Shown one piece after another: positions 7,424 through 17,206 of a stretch of DNA of 64,000 bases (its first letter is position 1; every line of letters begins with the position of its first letter). Position numbers and translations under genes: made by a program. The stretch is from contig CAKVCK010000017.1 of NCBI GenBank assembly GCA_934725575.1, positions 1-64,000 on the forward strand. Reading direction: 5' to 3'. The notes beneath the pieces are model-generated. The model made no database searches and was not told where the DNA came from. It saw nothing but the letters and a program-made list of their open reading frames with translations. This stretch comes from an uncultured Bacteroidales bacterium. GTDB taxonomy: Bacteria; Bacteroidota; Bacteroidia; Bacteroidales; UBA932.

Positions 7424-9580
7424 ATGAAAGAATATTCTACTAAAGACATCCGCAATGTGGTTCTGATTGGCAGCGCCAAGTCAGGTAAGACCACATTGTC
7501 TGAAGCTATGCTCTATGAGGGCAAGGTGATCGCCAGAAGAGGCACGGTCGAGGACAAGAACACTGTTTCCGACAATGAGGAAATCGAGAAAATCAACCAG
7601 AGGTCGATATTCGCCACTCCGCTTTACGCTGAGTTTATGAACACGAAGTTCAACGTGATCGACGCTCCGGGTTCCGATGACTTCATCGGAGGCGCTGTGT
7701 CAGCCTTCAAGGTTTGCGAGAACGGTATTCTTGTCATCAACGCACAGCAGGGCGTCGAGGTGGGCACAGACATCTTCGCGCGTTACGCCGACCAGTACAA
7801 GCTGCCTCTCATCGTGGCTGTCAACCAGCTTGACTCCGAGAAGGCCGACTGGGAGAAGACGATCAACGATATGAAGGAGACCTTCGGCCACAAGCCGATC
7901 ATCGTCCAGTTCCCGGTCAACCCAGGCCCTTCATTCGATGGCTTCATCGATGTCCTCAAGATGAAATACTATCATTTCAAGGACGATAACGGAACCCGTG
8001 AGGATCTTGACATCCCTGCGAACCTTATGGACGAGGCCGAGACTCTCCGTCAGGAGCTCATCGAGAAGGCCGCCGAGTTCGACGACACCCTTATGGAAAG
8101 GTTCTTCGAGAACGGCTCACTCACCGAGGACGAGATCCGCGAAGGTCTCGGAAAGGGAATCCGCCAGGGTGGCGTGCTCCCTATCTTCTGCCTCTCGGGC
8201 AAGAAGGACATCGGTGTGAAGAGACTTATGGAGTTCACCATCAAGACCGCCATCTCCCCTGCGGAGACCAAGTCTGCCACAAAGGACGGCAATGTGGTCG
8301 AGTGCAAGACAGAGAACCCTACTTCCGTATTCATCTACAAGACTGACGTCGAGCCGCATCTCGGTGAGGTTTCCTACTTCAAGGTTATGTCCGGTCATCT
8401 GACTGAGGGTATGGATCTTGAGAACCCTGAGACCGGTGACAAGGAAAGGCTTTCGGCGATCTACGCTGTCGCCGGCGCGAAGAAGGAGAAAGTGACCGGA
8501 CTTCAGGCCGGTGAGATCGGATGTACAGTCAAGCTCCGTTCCGGTAAGACCAACGTCACCCTTTCGCAGCTTGGCTCCGGCATCGCCTACGAGCACATCG
8601 TCTTCCCTGCCTCCAAGTACCGCTGCGCCATCAAGGCCGAGTCCCAGAACGACGAGACCAAGCTTGGCGAGGCTCTCTCCAAGATATCCGCACAGGATCC
8701 TACGATCATCGTTGAATATTCAAAGGAACTCAAACAGACCATCCTCAGTGGTCAGGGCGAGCAGCACATCAATGTCTGCAAGTGGCGTCTGGAGAACGAG
8801 TTCGGTGTGAAGGTCGTTATGTTCGCTCCGAAGATCCCTTACCGTGAGACCATCACGAAGGTCGCCACAGCCACCTACCGTCACAAGAAGCAGTCAGGTG
8901 GAGCCGGCCAGTTCGGCGAGGTCTCCATCCTCATTTGCCCTATCGTTGAGGGCGTTCCGTTCACGAACAAGTTCAAGATCGACGGCAAGGATGTCGTCCT
9001 CAACGTCAAGACCAAGGAAGAGTTCGACCTCGAATGGGGCGGAAGGCTTGAGTTCTACAACTGCGTTGTCGGTGGTGCCATTGACGCACGCTTTATGCCG
9101 GCCATCCTCAAGGGTCTCAACGACAAGATGACCGAGGGCCCTCTCACTGGTTCATACGCCCGTGACATCAGAGTCTTCGTCTATGACGGTAAGATGCACC
9201 CGGTTGACTCCAATGAAATCTCCTTCATCCTCGCCGCGCGCAACGCCTTCAAGGAGGCCTTCCGCAACGCCGGTCCGAAGATTATGGAGCCTATCTACAA
9301 TGTCGAGATCCTGACTCCGGCCGACTATATGGGAGCTTGTATGTCAGACCTTCAGAACAAGAGGGCGCTCATCGAGGGTATGAGCTCTGACAAGGGCTTC
9401 TCAGTCCTCAAGGCTCGTGTTCCGCTCGCTGAGCTTTACCGTTACTCCACAACTCTCAGCTCCCTGACATCAGGCGCCGCGACGTTCACGATGACATTCG
9501 CTGACTATCAGCCTGTTCCTGGTGACGTTCAGACCAAGCTTCTTGCCGAGTACGCCGCTCAGGAGAAGGAAGAGGAGTAG
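7424..9580 (+). CDS. fusA2: EF-G paralogue EF-G2, lacking GTPase catalytic residues
   Basis: A full-length five-domain translation-factor homologue of 718 residues, related to ribosomal translocase EF-G but divergent in the G domain. The P-loop is GSAKSGKTT (16-24). Switch I lacks the RGIT motif (NQRSIFATP, 58-66). Switch II is DAPGSDDF (80-87) where active EF-G has DTPGHVDF, so Ser84 replaces the catalytic His. G4 is NQLD instead of NKxD. Domain IV is intact (GGAGQFGEVSILICP). Bacteroides thetaiotaomicron EF-G2 has the same switch II and is reported to support translocation without GTP hydrolysis and to aid growth under nutrient limitation. The gene stands alone, away from rpsL-rpsG, which fits the paralogue and not canonical fusA. 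Confidence 0.92.
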   Translation: MKEYSTKDIRNVVLIGSAKSGKTTLSEAMLYEGKVIARRGTVEDKNTVSDNEEIEKINQRSIFATPLYAEFMNTKFNVIDAPGSDDFIGGAVSAFKVCENGILVINAQQGVEVGTDIFARYADQYKLPLIVAVNQLDSEKADWEKTINDMKETFGHKPIIVQFPVNPGPSFDGFIDVLKMKYYHFKDDNGTREDLDIPANLMDEAETLRQELIEKAAEFDDTLMERFFENGSLTEDEIREGLGKGIRQGGVLPIFCLSGKKDIGVKRLMEFTIKTAISPAETKSATKDGNVVECKTENPTSVFIYKTDVEPHLGEVSYFKVMSGHLTEGMDLENPETGDKERLSAIYAVAGAKKEKVTGLQAGEIGCTVKLRSGKTNVTLSQLGSGIAYEHIVFPASKYRCAIKAESQNDETKLGEALSKISAQDPTIIVEYSKELKQTILSGQGEQHINVCKWRLENEFGVKVVMFAPKIPYRETITKVATATYRHKKQSGGAGQFGEVSILICPIVEGVPFTNKFKIDGKDVVLNVKTKEEFDLEWGGRLEFYNCVVGGAIDARFMPAILKGLNDKMTEGPLTGSYARDIRVFVYDGKMHPVDSNEISFILAARNAFKEAFRNAGPKIMEPIYNVEILTPADYMGACMSDLQNKRALIEGMSSDKGFSVLKARVPLAELYRYSTTLSSLTSGAATFTMTFADYQPVPGDVQTKLLAEYAAQEKEEE

Positions 9581-9621
9581 TAGCCCCCGACCTTTATGGT
9601 CCATAATTAAAGAATATTCAG

Positions 9622-9660
9622 CCCTCCTTTCCGGTATCGCTGCCGGAGGGGAGGGTTGTT
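9622..9660 (+). terminator. Intrinsic terminator after fusA2
   Basis: CCCTCCTTTCCGG pairs imperfectly with CCGGAGGGGAGGG around a short loop, followed by TTGTTCT. The T-tract is weak, so efficiency may be moderate. Confidence 0.55.
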
Positions 9661-9730
9661 CTATCCCAAGCGTTAAAATTAGTCGCCTCAGAATTCTGAG
9701 CATAGATTACCTGATTGAATATATTCATTT

Positions 9731-12304
9731 ATGAAAAAGACATTCTTCTCCCTGATCGCGGCCCTGTCGCTGCTTTCATCCTGCGAGGTTCATCATTTTA
9801 TGACCGACGCGTCCTATCGTGCCCGTGTCGAGACTGATCTGGACAAAAGGTTGCGGCCGGAGCGTCTGCAAGCTTTCTTTGCGGTTGACAAGGACAAGAA
9901 ATGCCTGACGGAGTCCAATGGCTTTGTCAGCGACCTCTATCTGACGACCGAAGAACTGGAGGCTTTGGAGTTTCTCTATGCCTATATGCCTCTTGCGGAC
10001 GTGACAGATTACAGCACAGACTATTACCTCCAGAATATTCGTTCGTCCTTCGCCGCCCGCAAAGAGATGGGGTGGAATGTCCCGGAAAGGGTTTTCAGGC
10101 ATTTTGTGCTGCCGATCAGGGCGAACAATGAGGACCTTGACACCTCAAGGGTCGCTTTCTACCGTGAGTTGAAGCCACGGGTGGAAGGAATGAATATGAA
10201 GGATGCCATTCTGGAAGTGAATCATTGGTGTCACGAGAAGCTGACCTACAAGCCATCCGATGCCCGTACCCTGTCCCCGCTTTCTTCGATGAGAAGCTCG
10301 TTGGGGCGTTGCGGAGAGGAATCCACGTTCGCTGTTGCGGCGTTGAGGGCTGTCGGGATTCCTGCACGTCAGGTTTACACTCCTCGTTGGGCGCACACGG
10401 ATGACAACCACGCCTGGGTTGAGGCCTGGGCTGACGGTGAATGGTACTTCCTTGGGGCGTGCGAGCCGGAACCTGTCCTTAATCTGGGTTGGTTCAACTC
10501 ACCGGCCAGCCGTGGATTGTTGATGCACACAAGGGTTTTCGGAAACTATGACGGCCCGGAAGAGAAGGTTATGGTCGGGCCTAACTTCACGGAAATCAAT
10601 CTGATTGACAATTATGCCAAGACCGCCCGTGTGGATTTTACGGTTGTGGATGAGAACGGCTCCCCGGTTGACAGCGCATTGGTTGATTTCAAGATCTACA
10701 ACTATGCAGAGTTCTATCCTGCGCTTTCCAAATACACTGACGCTCAAGGGCGTACATTCCTGACCGCCGGGATGGGGGATATGATGGCCTGGGCCTCGAA
10801 GAACGGCAAGTATGGTTATTCCAAGGTCTCTTTCGGTAAGGACTCCGAGGTTAGGATCACGATTTCCGACCAGCATTCCTTTGATCCTCAGTCAATGATG
10901 ATCGTCCCGCCGCCGGAGACCGCGAATATCCCTGAGGTCACTCCGGAGCAACGTGCTGAGAATGACAGGCGTTTCGCCCAGGAGGACAGCATCCGAAAGG
11001 CTTATATGGCCACATTCATCGCCACGGACAGTTCGGAGAAAGGGAGGCTTCTGGCATTCTCTGCCGGCAACCACGAGGTGATCGAAAAGTTCTTGGAGGA
11101 TCATCCGGACGCAAGGGCTATGGAACTGCTTAAATCCTTGAGCAATAAGGATATGATAGATGTGACGAGGACTATTTTGGATGACAGTTACAATGCTTCA
11201 GACGCGATTCTCTGCCCAAGGGTCGAGAACGAGTTCCTCAGTCCTTACAAGTCGTTCTTTGCTGGTCGCTTCGGCACTGAACTGTCAAGGGAGGAGCTAT
11301 CTGTTCCATCTAACCTGATCAAATGGGTTCAGGACAGCATCACCGTGCTGCGTGACCCTAAGGCTTGGAGCATTCCGATGTCTCCGATTGGCGTTTATAG
11401 GGCTCGGATGGCGGACATTCGCTCCAGGAATATATTCTTTGTCGCTCTCGCAAGGACTCTCGGGATCGACGCGCGCAAGGATCCTGTGACCGGGAAAATT
11501 CAGTATAGGTCTGGCAGTCAGTGGGTTGATGTGGATTTCGAGGCGTCCTCACAGGTTGTGGCTCCGACCGGGACGCTGGTCCTGAACTACGAGCCTACGG
11601 CTATCCTTGCCAATCCTGGCTACTATTCCCATTTCACTGTCAGCAAGATAGAGAACGGCCGCACAAAGCTGCTTTCCTTCGATGAAGGTCAGGTGGATAT
11701 GGGCGGAGGCGTCAGCTGGGCGAATATATTCAAGAAAGGAACTTCGCTCGATGTCGGTGATTATGTGCTTGTCAGCGGCAACCGTCTTTCCGACGGCAGC
11801 GTGCCTGTCACAATGCAGCAGTTCTCCGTCAAGGAGGGCGAGACCACTACTCTTGATCTCCGCATCACCATTCCGGAGGATAAATTGTCCGTGATCGGTT
11901 CGTTCGACGCGGAGACAAAGTATAAGGTGGAAGCTGATTCTGAGCCAGTTTCGGTTCTTTCGACCACCGGCCGTGGATTCTATGTGATCGGTTTCTTGAC
12001 CCCTCGTCAAGAACCGTCCGTTCACGCAATCAACGACCTCATCGCCGCGAAATCCGGTCTGGAGGCTTGGAATCGTCCGATCCTGCTTCTGACCACCGCA
12101 GAAGGACTTGGGTGGATTAAGGAATATTCCGCCTCGCTCCCGTCCAACGTCCGTTTCGGCATAATCCCTGACGGGCTCGACTTGAAAGATCGCCGGATGC
12201 CGTACTTCATTCTCGCCGACACCTTCAACCGCATCTTCTTTACCACCGAGGGTTACACCATCGGCCTCGGCGACCAGCTCGTCACAGCCATTGCGAAACT
12301 GTAG
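9731..12304 (+). CDS. Transglutaminase-like lipoprotein
   Basis: An exported lipoprotein of 857 residues, with signal peptide and lipobox LLSSC (acyl-Cys at residue 18). Residues about 150-270 form a transglutaminase-like papain fold: GRCGEES with nucleophile Cys194 and DNHAWVEAW with His227. An Ig-like or carboxypeptidase-regulatory beta domain follows (TARVDFTVVDENGSPVDSALVDFKIYN). The C-terminal third is beta-rich and ends in a thioredoxin-like segment with no CxxC pair seen. Such proteins in Bacteroidales are annotated as transglutaminase domain proteins and are probably peptidases or amide hydrolases acting at the cell surface or periplasm, not cross-linkers. The substrate is unknown. 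It lies alone between two hairpin terminators. Confidence 0.85.
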   Translation: MKKTFFSLIAALSLLSSCEVHHFMTDASYRARVETDLDKRLRPERLQAFFAVDKDKKCLTESNGFVSDLYLTTEELEALEFLYAYMPLADVTDYSTDYYLQNIRSSFAARKEMGWNVPERVFRHFVLPIRANNEDLDTSRVAFYRELKPRVEGMNMKDAILEVNHWCHEKLTYKPSDARTLSPLSSMRSSLGRCGEESTFAVAALRAVGIPARQVYTPRWAHTDDNHAWVEAWADGEWYFLGACEPEPVLNLGWFNSPASRGLLMHTRVFGNYDGPEEKVMVGPNFTEINLIDNYAKTARVDFTVVDENGSPVDSALVDFKIYNYAEFYPALSKYTDAQGRTFLTAGMGDMMAWASKNGKYGYSKVSFGKDSEVRITISDQHSFDPQSMMIVPPPETANIPEVTPEQRAENDRRFAQEDSIRKAYMATFIATDSSEKGRLLAFSAGNHEVIEKFLEDHPDARAMELLKSLSNKDMIDVTRTILDDSYNASDAILCPRVENEFLSPYKSFFAGRFGTELSREELSVPSNLIKWVQDSITVLRDPKAWSIPMSPIGVYRARMADIRSRNIFFVALARTLGIDARKDPVTGKIQYRSGSQWVDVDFEASSQVVAPTGTLVLNYEPTAILANPGYYSHFTVSKIENGRTKLLSFDEGQVDMGGGVSWANIFKKGTSLDVGDYVLVSGNRLSDGSVPVTMQQFSVKEGETTTLDLRITIPEDKLSVIGSFDAETKYKVEADSEPVSVLSTTGRGFYVIGFLTPRQEPSVHAINDLIAAKSGLEAWNRPILLLTTAEGLGWIKEYSASLPSNVRFGIIPDGLDLKDRRMPYFILADTFNRIFFTTEGYTIGLGDQLVTAIAKL

Positions 12305-12368
12305 CCTGTATATCGCACATAACAACAGAATGGTCGTGGAGGCCAAATGGTTGTAAGTGAATATGTTG

Positions 12369-12412
12369 ACACCCCATCCTCTTCACTGTTTAAGGTGGAA
12401 GGATGGGTGTTT
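12369..12412. terminator. Terminator between converging genes
   Basis: ACACCCCATCC and GGATGGGTGT form a stem around CTTCACTGTTTAAGGTGGAA, followed by TTAATTAG on the plus strand. It lies in the 195-bp gap between the ends of the transglutaminase and acyltransferase genes and may serve both. Confidence 0.65.
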
Positions 12413-12499
12413 AATTAGTTGTCCGTCAGGTGTTTATTCTCCACGTTTATCTATGCATCGAAGCCTTGAGCGGCGTTGCTTATGGTTACCGCAGGAAGT

Positions 12500-13600
12500 T
12501 TACGCCCCTATGATCCATTTGCTGCCCGGAAGCCTGGAGATGAGTTCTGAGGTCAGGGCGCAGCAGACGAATGTGCAGACCGCGATGAACGGAATCGCCA
12601 CCGCTGTGTGCAGCTGGAGAGTCTGGATGGACACCACTGACCATAGGTGCAGCCAGAAGATATGCATCAGGTACATCCCGTAGCTCAGTTTGGAAAGTCG
12701 GGTGATGATCCAAGGGGCTTCCGTACGCTTTATGCAGGAGAACATCAGGAACGTTCCGGCTGTGAGGCAGGCCACGTTGATCGTGCAGAAATTCCAACCG
12801 ATTTCGAGCACCGGAGTGCTTATGACAATTCCCGGCGTGGCTTGTACATAGAACGAAAGAATAGTGACAATCGCTCCTACGGTCATCAGTACCGCTCCGA
12901 TAGTCATCTTCTTACGCGAGTCCCAGTCAAGGTGTACACGGATGTAGTGCGCCATCACGAGGTAGCCAAGGAAGCCGGAGAAGTACCAGAGCAAGTGGTA
13001 CTGGTTCCAGAAGCATTGTCCCCAAACTTCTCCGAACCAACGATTTAGGTACGGGATGCAGGTGGAGATCAGGAACAGGATGATGAAGAACCTCTCCTCT
13101 CGTTTGCCGACCTTTTCAAGCCACGGGGATATTACCGGAATGAAAAGATACAGGCTCAGAAGAGGGAATATGAACCACAGATGCCCGGCAAGAGACGGGA
13201 AGTTCAAAGGAATATGCGTCAGGTCGCGGACGCTTGTCTGTATGTCTATCTGTCCCCAAAGCAGAGGAAGCGTGGAGTAGAGAACCGCGAAAAGGATGAA
13301 CGGTGGTACAATCTTGGTGAAGCGTCTCTTGTAGAACTCCTTTGCTGACATACCTTTCTTCATCGGAGCCAGCAGGAACGCCGACACGATCATAAAGAGC
13401 GGCACCGCCATTCTTGAGAATCCATCGTAGAGAGACACGAACAGCCGGTCGGTCTCATTGGCCAGAAATGACTGAGGACCAGCCATATCGGTTGCTCCCG
13501 GTCCCGGATAAAAATTCTCGCTGGCGTGCACCAGCATAACCAGAAAGCACGCGAACACACGCACATAGTCCAGGAATACGATTCTTTTGCTTTCGTTCAT
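12500..13600 (-). CDS. Acyltransferase family 3 membrane protein
   Basis: An integral membrane O-acyltransferase of the OafA/NodX type, which typically adds acetyl groups to surface sugars. It has about ten hydrophobic segments. The first reads RIVFLDYVRVFACFLVMLVHASENF, with the conserved Arg and the His that the family uses for catalysis. Between TM1 and TM2 is a short loop, and the middle contains LWFIFPLLSLYLFIPVISPWL and a second conserved HLWFI-type motif. At 366 residues the length is normal. It is transcribed alone from a promoter at 13660-13691. The acceptor cannot be predicted; no glycosyltransferases flank it. Confidence 0.88.
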   Translation of the reverse strand: MNESKRIVFLDYVRVFACFLVMLVHASENFYPGPGATDMAGPQSFLANETDRLFVSLYDGFSRMAVPLFMIVSAFLLAPMKKGMSAKEFYKRRFTKIVPPFILFAVLYSTLPLLWGQIDIQTSVRDLTHIPLNFPSLAGHLWFIFPLLSLYLFIPVISPWLEKVGKREERFFIILFLISTCIPYLNRWFGEVWGQCFWNQYHLLWYFSGFLGYLVMAHYIRVHLDWDSRKKMTIGAVLMTVGAIVTILSFYVQATPGIVISTPVLEIGWNFCTINVACLTAGTFLMFSCIKRTEAPWIITRLSKLSYGMYLMHIFWLHLWSVVSIQTLQLHTAVAIPFIAVCTFVCCALTSELISRLPGSKWIIGA

Positions 13601-13659
13601 CTATCCTCTTTTTTAGAAATATTCAATGTACATTATGTGATTCTCCAACCGGAGCCCCG

Positions 13660-13691
13660 CAAAGATAGAAAAAAGGAATCTCGTGCGCAAT
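13660..13691 (-). promoter_or_regulatory. Promoter of the acyltransferase gene
   Basis: On the minus strand TATCTTTG (13667-13660) matches the -7 consensus; ATTG (13691-13688) lies 20 bp upstream in place of TTTG. Leader about 50 nt. Confidence 0.6.
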
Positions 13692-13768
13692 ATCAGCTCT
13701 TTTCACACAAAAAGAAGTTGATTTGAGAATATGCCCATAACACTCAGGCGCGCATAGTTTTTATATTA

Positions 13769-13856
13769 TACCTTTGCGACAACCGTCTAAAATCGGCACT
13801 TGTCGCAAGACAATAAAATTTATTCTTGTGCGGTAACTCGATTTTTTTTACCTTTA
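13769..13856 (+). promoter_or_regulatory. Two candidate promoters before the ATPase remnant
   Basis: TACCTTTG at 13769-13776 and TACCTTTA at 13849-13856 (with CTTG 20 bp upstream, 13825-13828) are -7-like boxes. The second lies 13 bp before the ATG of the ATPase remnant and was probably its original promoter; it may now drive the beta-galactosidase gene. The two share an imperfect direct repeat (TCGCAAGACAATAAA / TCGCAAAGCAATAAT). Confidence 0.4.
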
Positions 13857-13869
13857 TCGCAAAGCAATA

Positions 13870-13988
13870 ATGAATATGGCGAATGAGATCATAGGAAGGG
13901 AAGTGGAGATCAAGTAATAAATGTCTGCGAGGCGAAATTTTCCAACAGACCTTACGTTGTGACGCTTGATGATTTGTTTAAGGATTGA
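13870..13988 (+). pseudogene. Collapsed remnant of an AAA ATPase (ATPase_2/DUF234 type)
   Basis: Three family-like fragments lie in the right order with the rest deleted. First is the start MNMANEIIGREVEIK (13870-13914), the typical N-terminus of these P-loop ATPases. It runs straight into the out-of-frame VINVCEAKFSN (from about 13912), which matches the PD-(D/E)xK-like core 'vINiCEiKfs' of the C-terminal DUF234 domain. That is followed by VVTLDDLFKD and a stop at 13988, the usual protein end. About 430-450 codons are missing between them. The assignment rests on motif memory, not on an alignment. Confidence 0.6.
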
Positions 13989-14018
13989 TGGATATACCGC
14001 AAATTAACAAAAAACTTT

Positions 14019-17000
14019 ATGGATATCAGACCTTATATTATTACCGCTTTGGCTGCTTTGTTGGCCAGCTCGGCCATCACGGCGCAGAAAAAAGGCACTG
14101 ACTTCACTGAACATCTTGACCAGAAAGTTGTTACGGAGGGGAATGCCGTGACTCGGAGGCACGAGACGGTTTTCTTTAATTCGGCCAAAGACGCTTTGTC
14201 AAAAGAGATCGAGGCAAGCCCGAACTATTCTTCCCTGAATGGTGTCTGGGATTTCCGTTACTATGATTCCGTGCAGGATATGCTGGCGGATCCCCACAAG
14301 GCTCCGTCAACCATCAAGGTGCCAGGCAACTGGGAGGTTCAGGGATTCGGGACGGCGATCTATGTGAACCATCCTTACGAGTTCTGCCCGAGGAACCCGC
14401 AGCCGCCGCAGCTTCCGGACAAGATCCCTACGGGAGTATATTCAAGGAAATTCACGCCAGAGTTCGGGGCGGGGGAGAAGTGCTACCTGAACCTCTGCGG
14501 AGTTAAAGGCGGCGCGTATGTGTTTGTCAACGAGAAGTTTGTGGGTTACAGCGAGGACTCCAAGGATCTGGTCCGCTATGATATTACTCCTTATGTGGAG
14601 AGTGGCAAGGAGGCGGATCTCAGGATGGTCGTGACAAGATGGAGCACTGGCAGTTACCTTGAGTGTCAGGATTTCTGGCGCATCAGCGGAATCGAGCGTG
14701 ATGTCTATCTGTCAAGAGAGCCGGCAACCGTTCCGGAGGATTTTGACTGGAATGTGGTCTCGACGCTGGCAGATGACCTTAGCACCGGGGATTTCCGCCT
14801 GAGCGTCAATTCGTCTAAGCCGATCAATGTCAGTTGGACCCTTTTGGATGCCGATGGCAACGAGACCGCGAAAGGAAACGCGGAAACGGTACAAGGCGTA
14901 AAACAGTGGCAATCAGCCATTAAGGATGTTCAGAGATGGTCCGCCGAGACCCCAGAACTCTACACCCTGCTTCTCTGTGTCGAAGGAAAATACGCAAAGG
15001 CCAACGTCGGTTTCCGTCGTCTTGAGATTGTCGGCAATCAGTTCCTTGTGAACGGCCAGCCAGTCAAGTTCAAGGGTGTCAACATCCACGAACACAATCA
15101 GTTCACCGGCCATTACGTCACTAAGGAAGACATTCTGACCGACCTGCGTCTGATGAAGGAACACAACATCAACGCCATCAGGACCTGCCACTATCCTCAG
15201 CCGCGGCTTTTCTACGAACTCTGCGACAAGTACGGATTCTATGTCTATGACGAGGCTAACATCGAGTCCCACGGAATGGGCTACAAACTCACCAGAACCC
15301 TCGGCAACAATCCTGACTGGCTGCCTCAGCACCGTGACAGGATTCTGAATATGTACTACCGGACCCGCAACTACCCGTGCGTGACGATCCTCTCGCTCGG
15401 CAACGAGGCCGGCAACGGATGCAACTTCTACGACACCTACAGGGAACTGAAAGCCTTGGAAAAGGACGGCCAGAACAGACCTGTCTGCTACGAGCGCGCT
15501 GAATATGAATGGAACACGGATATGCTCGTCCCGCAATACCCTGACGCGGAGTGGTTCCACAAGATGGGGGAGAGCGGCTATGGCAAGCCGGTGGTGCCTT
15601 CTGAATATTCCCACGCGATGGGCAACTCCAACGGCTCGCTCGACCGTCAGTGGAAGTACATTTATGAATATCCAAACCTCCAGGGCGGATTCATCTGGGA
15701 CTGGATTGATCAGGGACTTTACGAGACCGATGCCGAGGGGCGTATGTACTGGGCCTACGGTGGGGATTATGGTGAGAACACCCCGAGCGACGGCAATTTC
15801 AACTGCAACGGAATCATCGCTCCGGACCGTAGCCTGCATCCTGCGATGGCCGAGGTCAAACACGTCTATCAGGATGTTGCCGTTACTCCGGTCGATGCTT
15901 CAAAGGGGCAGTTCCGATTGACGAACAGATTCTATTTCAGAAGTTTGGACAAGCATATTCTTAAATGGACCGTTATTGCTGACGGCAGCAGGATCGCTTC
16001 CGGTGACATCAGGCTTTCCGCCGCGCCGCAGTCCGACGAGGATTTCAGCGTCGGGTTACCGGACCTGCCTTCCGATAAGAATTGCTTGATTACATTCGAG
16101 ATTCTCACCGCTGAGAAAGAAGGATTGCTTCCGAAAGGTTATGTGATTGGCTACGACCAGATTAAACTGTCGGATGCGGCCCGTCAGGAGATTCCTGCCA
16201 ATGCCTTTGACATAAGAATGACGCAGGACGAGTCCGCGATAACTCTTGAATGGAGGGATGCCGTTACGTTTAAAACCAAGGCTTCCATTGTCTTCGACAA
16301 GACCCTTGGATGTCTGCGGTCATATTCATTCAAAGGAAAGAAAATGTTCAACGACGATTTCGGCCTCAGGCCGCTATTCTGGCGCGCTCCGACCGACAAC
16401 GACTACGGCAACGGAATGCCGTCCCGCAACCAGGCGTTCAAGACCTCCAGCCGGGAATTTGATGTCAAGGCGGAGTTCGACGGAGAGTCGATAGTTGCGG
16501 AATATACGCTTGCGAGCGGGAATATATTCATAGTCCGCTATACTCTTCTTGATGGAGGAATTCTTTCGGTACGCTCTGATTTCAAGGGTGTTAAGTCTGC
16601 CAAACCGGTTGATGTGCCGCGAATCGGATTCAGGTTGAGGCTTCCTGCGTCCGCCGACTCCTTCACCTATTTGGGCAGAGGTCCGGAGGAGAACTACAGC
16701 GACAGGTTCAGCGGGACCCTCATCGGGAAATATTCATCATCCGCGGCGAAGGAATATGTCCGCTACGTCCGTCCTCAGGAATGTGGTCATCACGCTGACT
16801 GTGAATATCTTGCCATCGGAGGTTTGACCATCCGTTCGGAACGCTTCGAGTTCAACGCTCTTCGTTGCTCCGTCGAGGATCTTGACTCCGAGGAGGCGGT
16901 TCAGCGTGACTATCAGTGGGAGAACAAAGGCCCGTTGACCGAGAACGACCCGGTGAAGGCAAAGAACCGGCTTCGTCGCCAGACCCACATAAATGATTAT

Positions 17001-17186
17001 GTCGAGAGGGATTTCGTGGAGGTTTGCATTGATCTCGCGCAAAGCGGAATCGGAGGTTATGACAGCTGGGGAGCCAGGCCAGATGAAGACAGGTGTCTGT
17101 GGAGCGACAAGGACTACTCGTTCCGTTTCGCTCTTGTCCCGGCGAAGGCAATGAGTGCGGAGCGCGCGATGAAATATGATTTTTAG
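14019..17186 (+). CDS. lacZ: GH2 beta-galactosidase, exported
   Basis: A glycoside hydrolase of family 2, most like LacZ-type beta-galactosidases, removing terminal beta-galactose from oligosaccharides or glycans. Residues 1-22 are a signal peptide, placing it in the periplasm or at the surface. Domain order is as in LacZ: jelly-roll (VPGNWEVQGFGTAIYVNHPYEF), Ig-like, TIM barrel, Ig-like, then the large C-terminal beta domain (RPLFWRAPTDNDYGNGMP; LGRGPEENYSDR). In the barrel, NEAGNG gives acid/base Glu463 and SEYSHAMGN gives nucleophile Glu529; RTCHYPQ and DEANIESHGMG are also conserved. At 1055 residues it is the expected size. Adjacent GH109 has its own promoter but may act on the same galactosylated or GalNAc-bearing host glycans. 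Confidence 0.93.
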   Translation: MDIRPYIITALAALLASSAITAQKKGTDFTEHLDQKVVTEGNAVTRRHETVFFNSAKDALSKEIEASPNYSSLNGVWDFRYYDSVQDMLADPHKAPSTIKVPGNWEVQGFGTAIYVNHPYEFCPRNPQPPQLPDKIPTGVYSRKFTPEFGAGEKCYLNLCGVKGGAYVFVNEKFVGYSEDSKDLVRYDITPYVESGKEADLRMVVTRWSTGSYLECQDFWRISGIERDVYLSREPATVPEDFDWNVVSTLADDLSTGDFRLSVNSSKPINVSWTLLDADGNETAKGNAETVQGVKQWQSAIKDVQRWSAETPELYTLLLCVEGKYAKANVGFRRLEIVGNQFLVNGQPVKFKGVNIHEHNQFTGHYVTKEDILTDLRLMKEHNINAIRTCHYPQPRLFYELCDKYGFYVYDEANIESHGMGYKLTRTLGNNPDWLPQHRDRILNMYYRTRNYPCVTILSLGNEAGNGCNFYDTYRELKALEKDGQNRPVCYERAEYEWNTDMLVPQYPDAEWFHKMGESGYGKPVVPSEYSHAMGNSNGSLDRQWKYIYEYPNLQGGFIWDWIDQGLYETDAEGRMYWAYGGDYGENTPSDGNFNCNGIIAPDRSLHPAMAEVKHVYQDVAVTPVDASKGQFRLTNRFYFRSLDKHILKWTVIADGSRIASGDIRLSAAPQSDEDFSVGLPDLPSDKNCLITFEILTAEKEGLLPKGYVIGYDQIKLSDAARQEIPANAFDIRMTQDESAITLEWRDAVTFKTKASIVFDKTLGCLRSYSFKGKKMFNDDFGLRPLFWRAPTDNDYGNGMPSRNQAFKTSSREFDVKAEFDGESIVAEYTLASGNIFIVRYTLLDGGILSVRSDFKGVKSAKPVDVPRIGFRLRLPASADSFTYLGRGPEENYSDRFSGTLIGKYSSSAAKEYVRYVRPQECGHHADCEYLAIGGLTIRSERFEFNALRCSVEDLDSEEAVQRDYQWENKGPLTENDPVKAKNRLRRQTHINDYVERDFVEVCIDLAQSGIGGYDSWGARPDEDRCLWSDKDYSFRFALVPAKAMSAERAMKYDF

Positions 17187-17206
17187 GCTTTTCCGCTTAA
17201 TTATGA

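Noticed and set aside
14913..15863. A 316-codon frame opposite the beta-galactosidase
   Set aside because: Shadow frame through the conserved catalytic barrel of the real gene.
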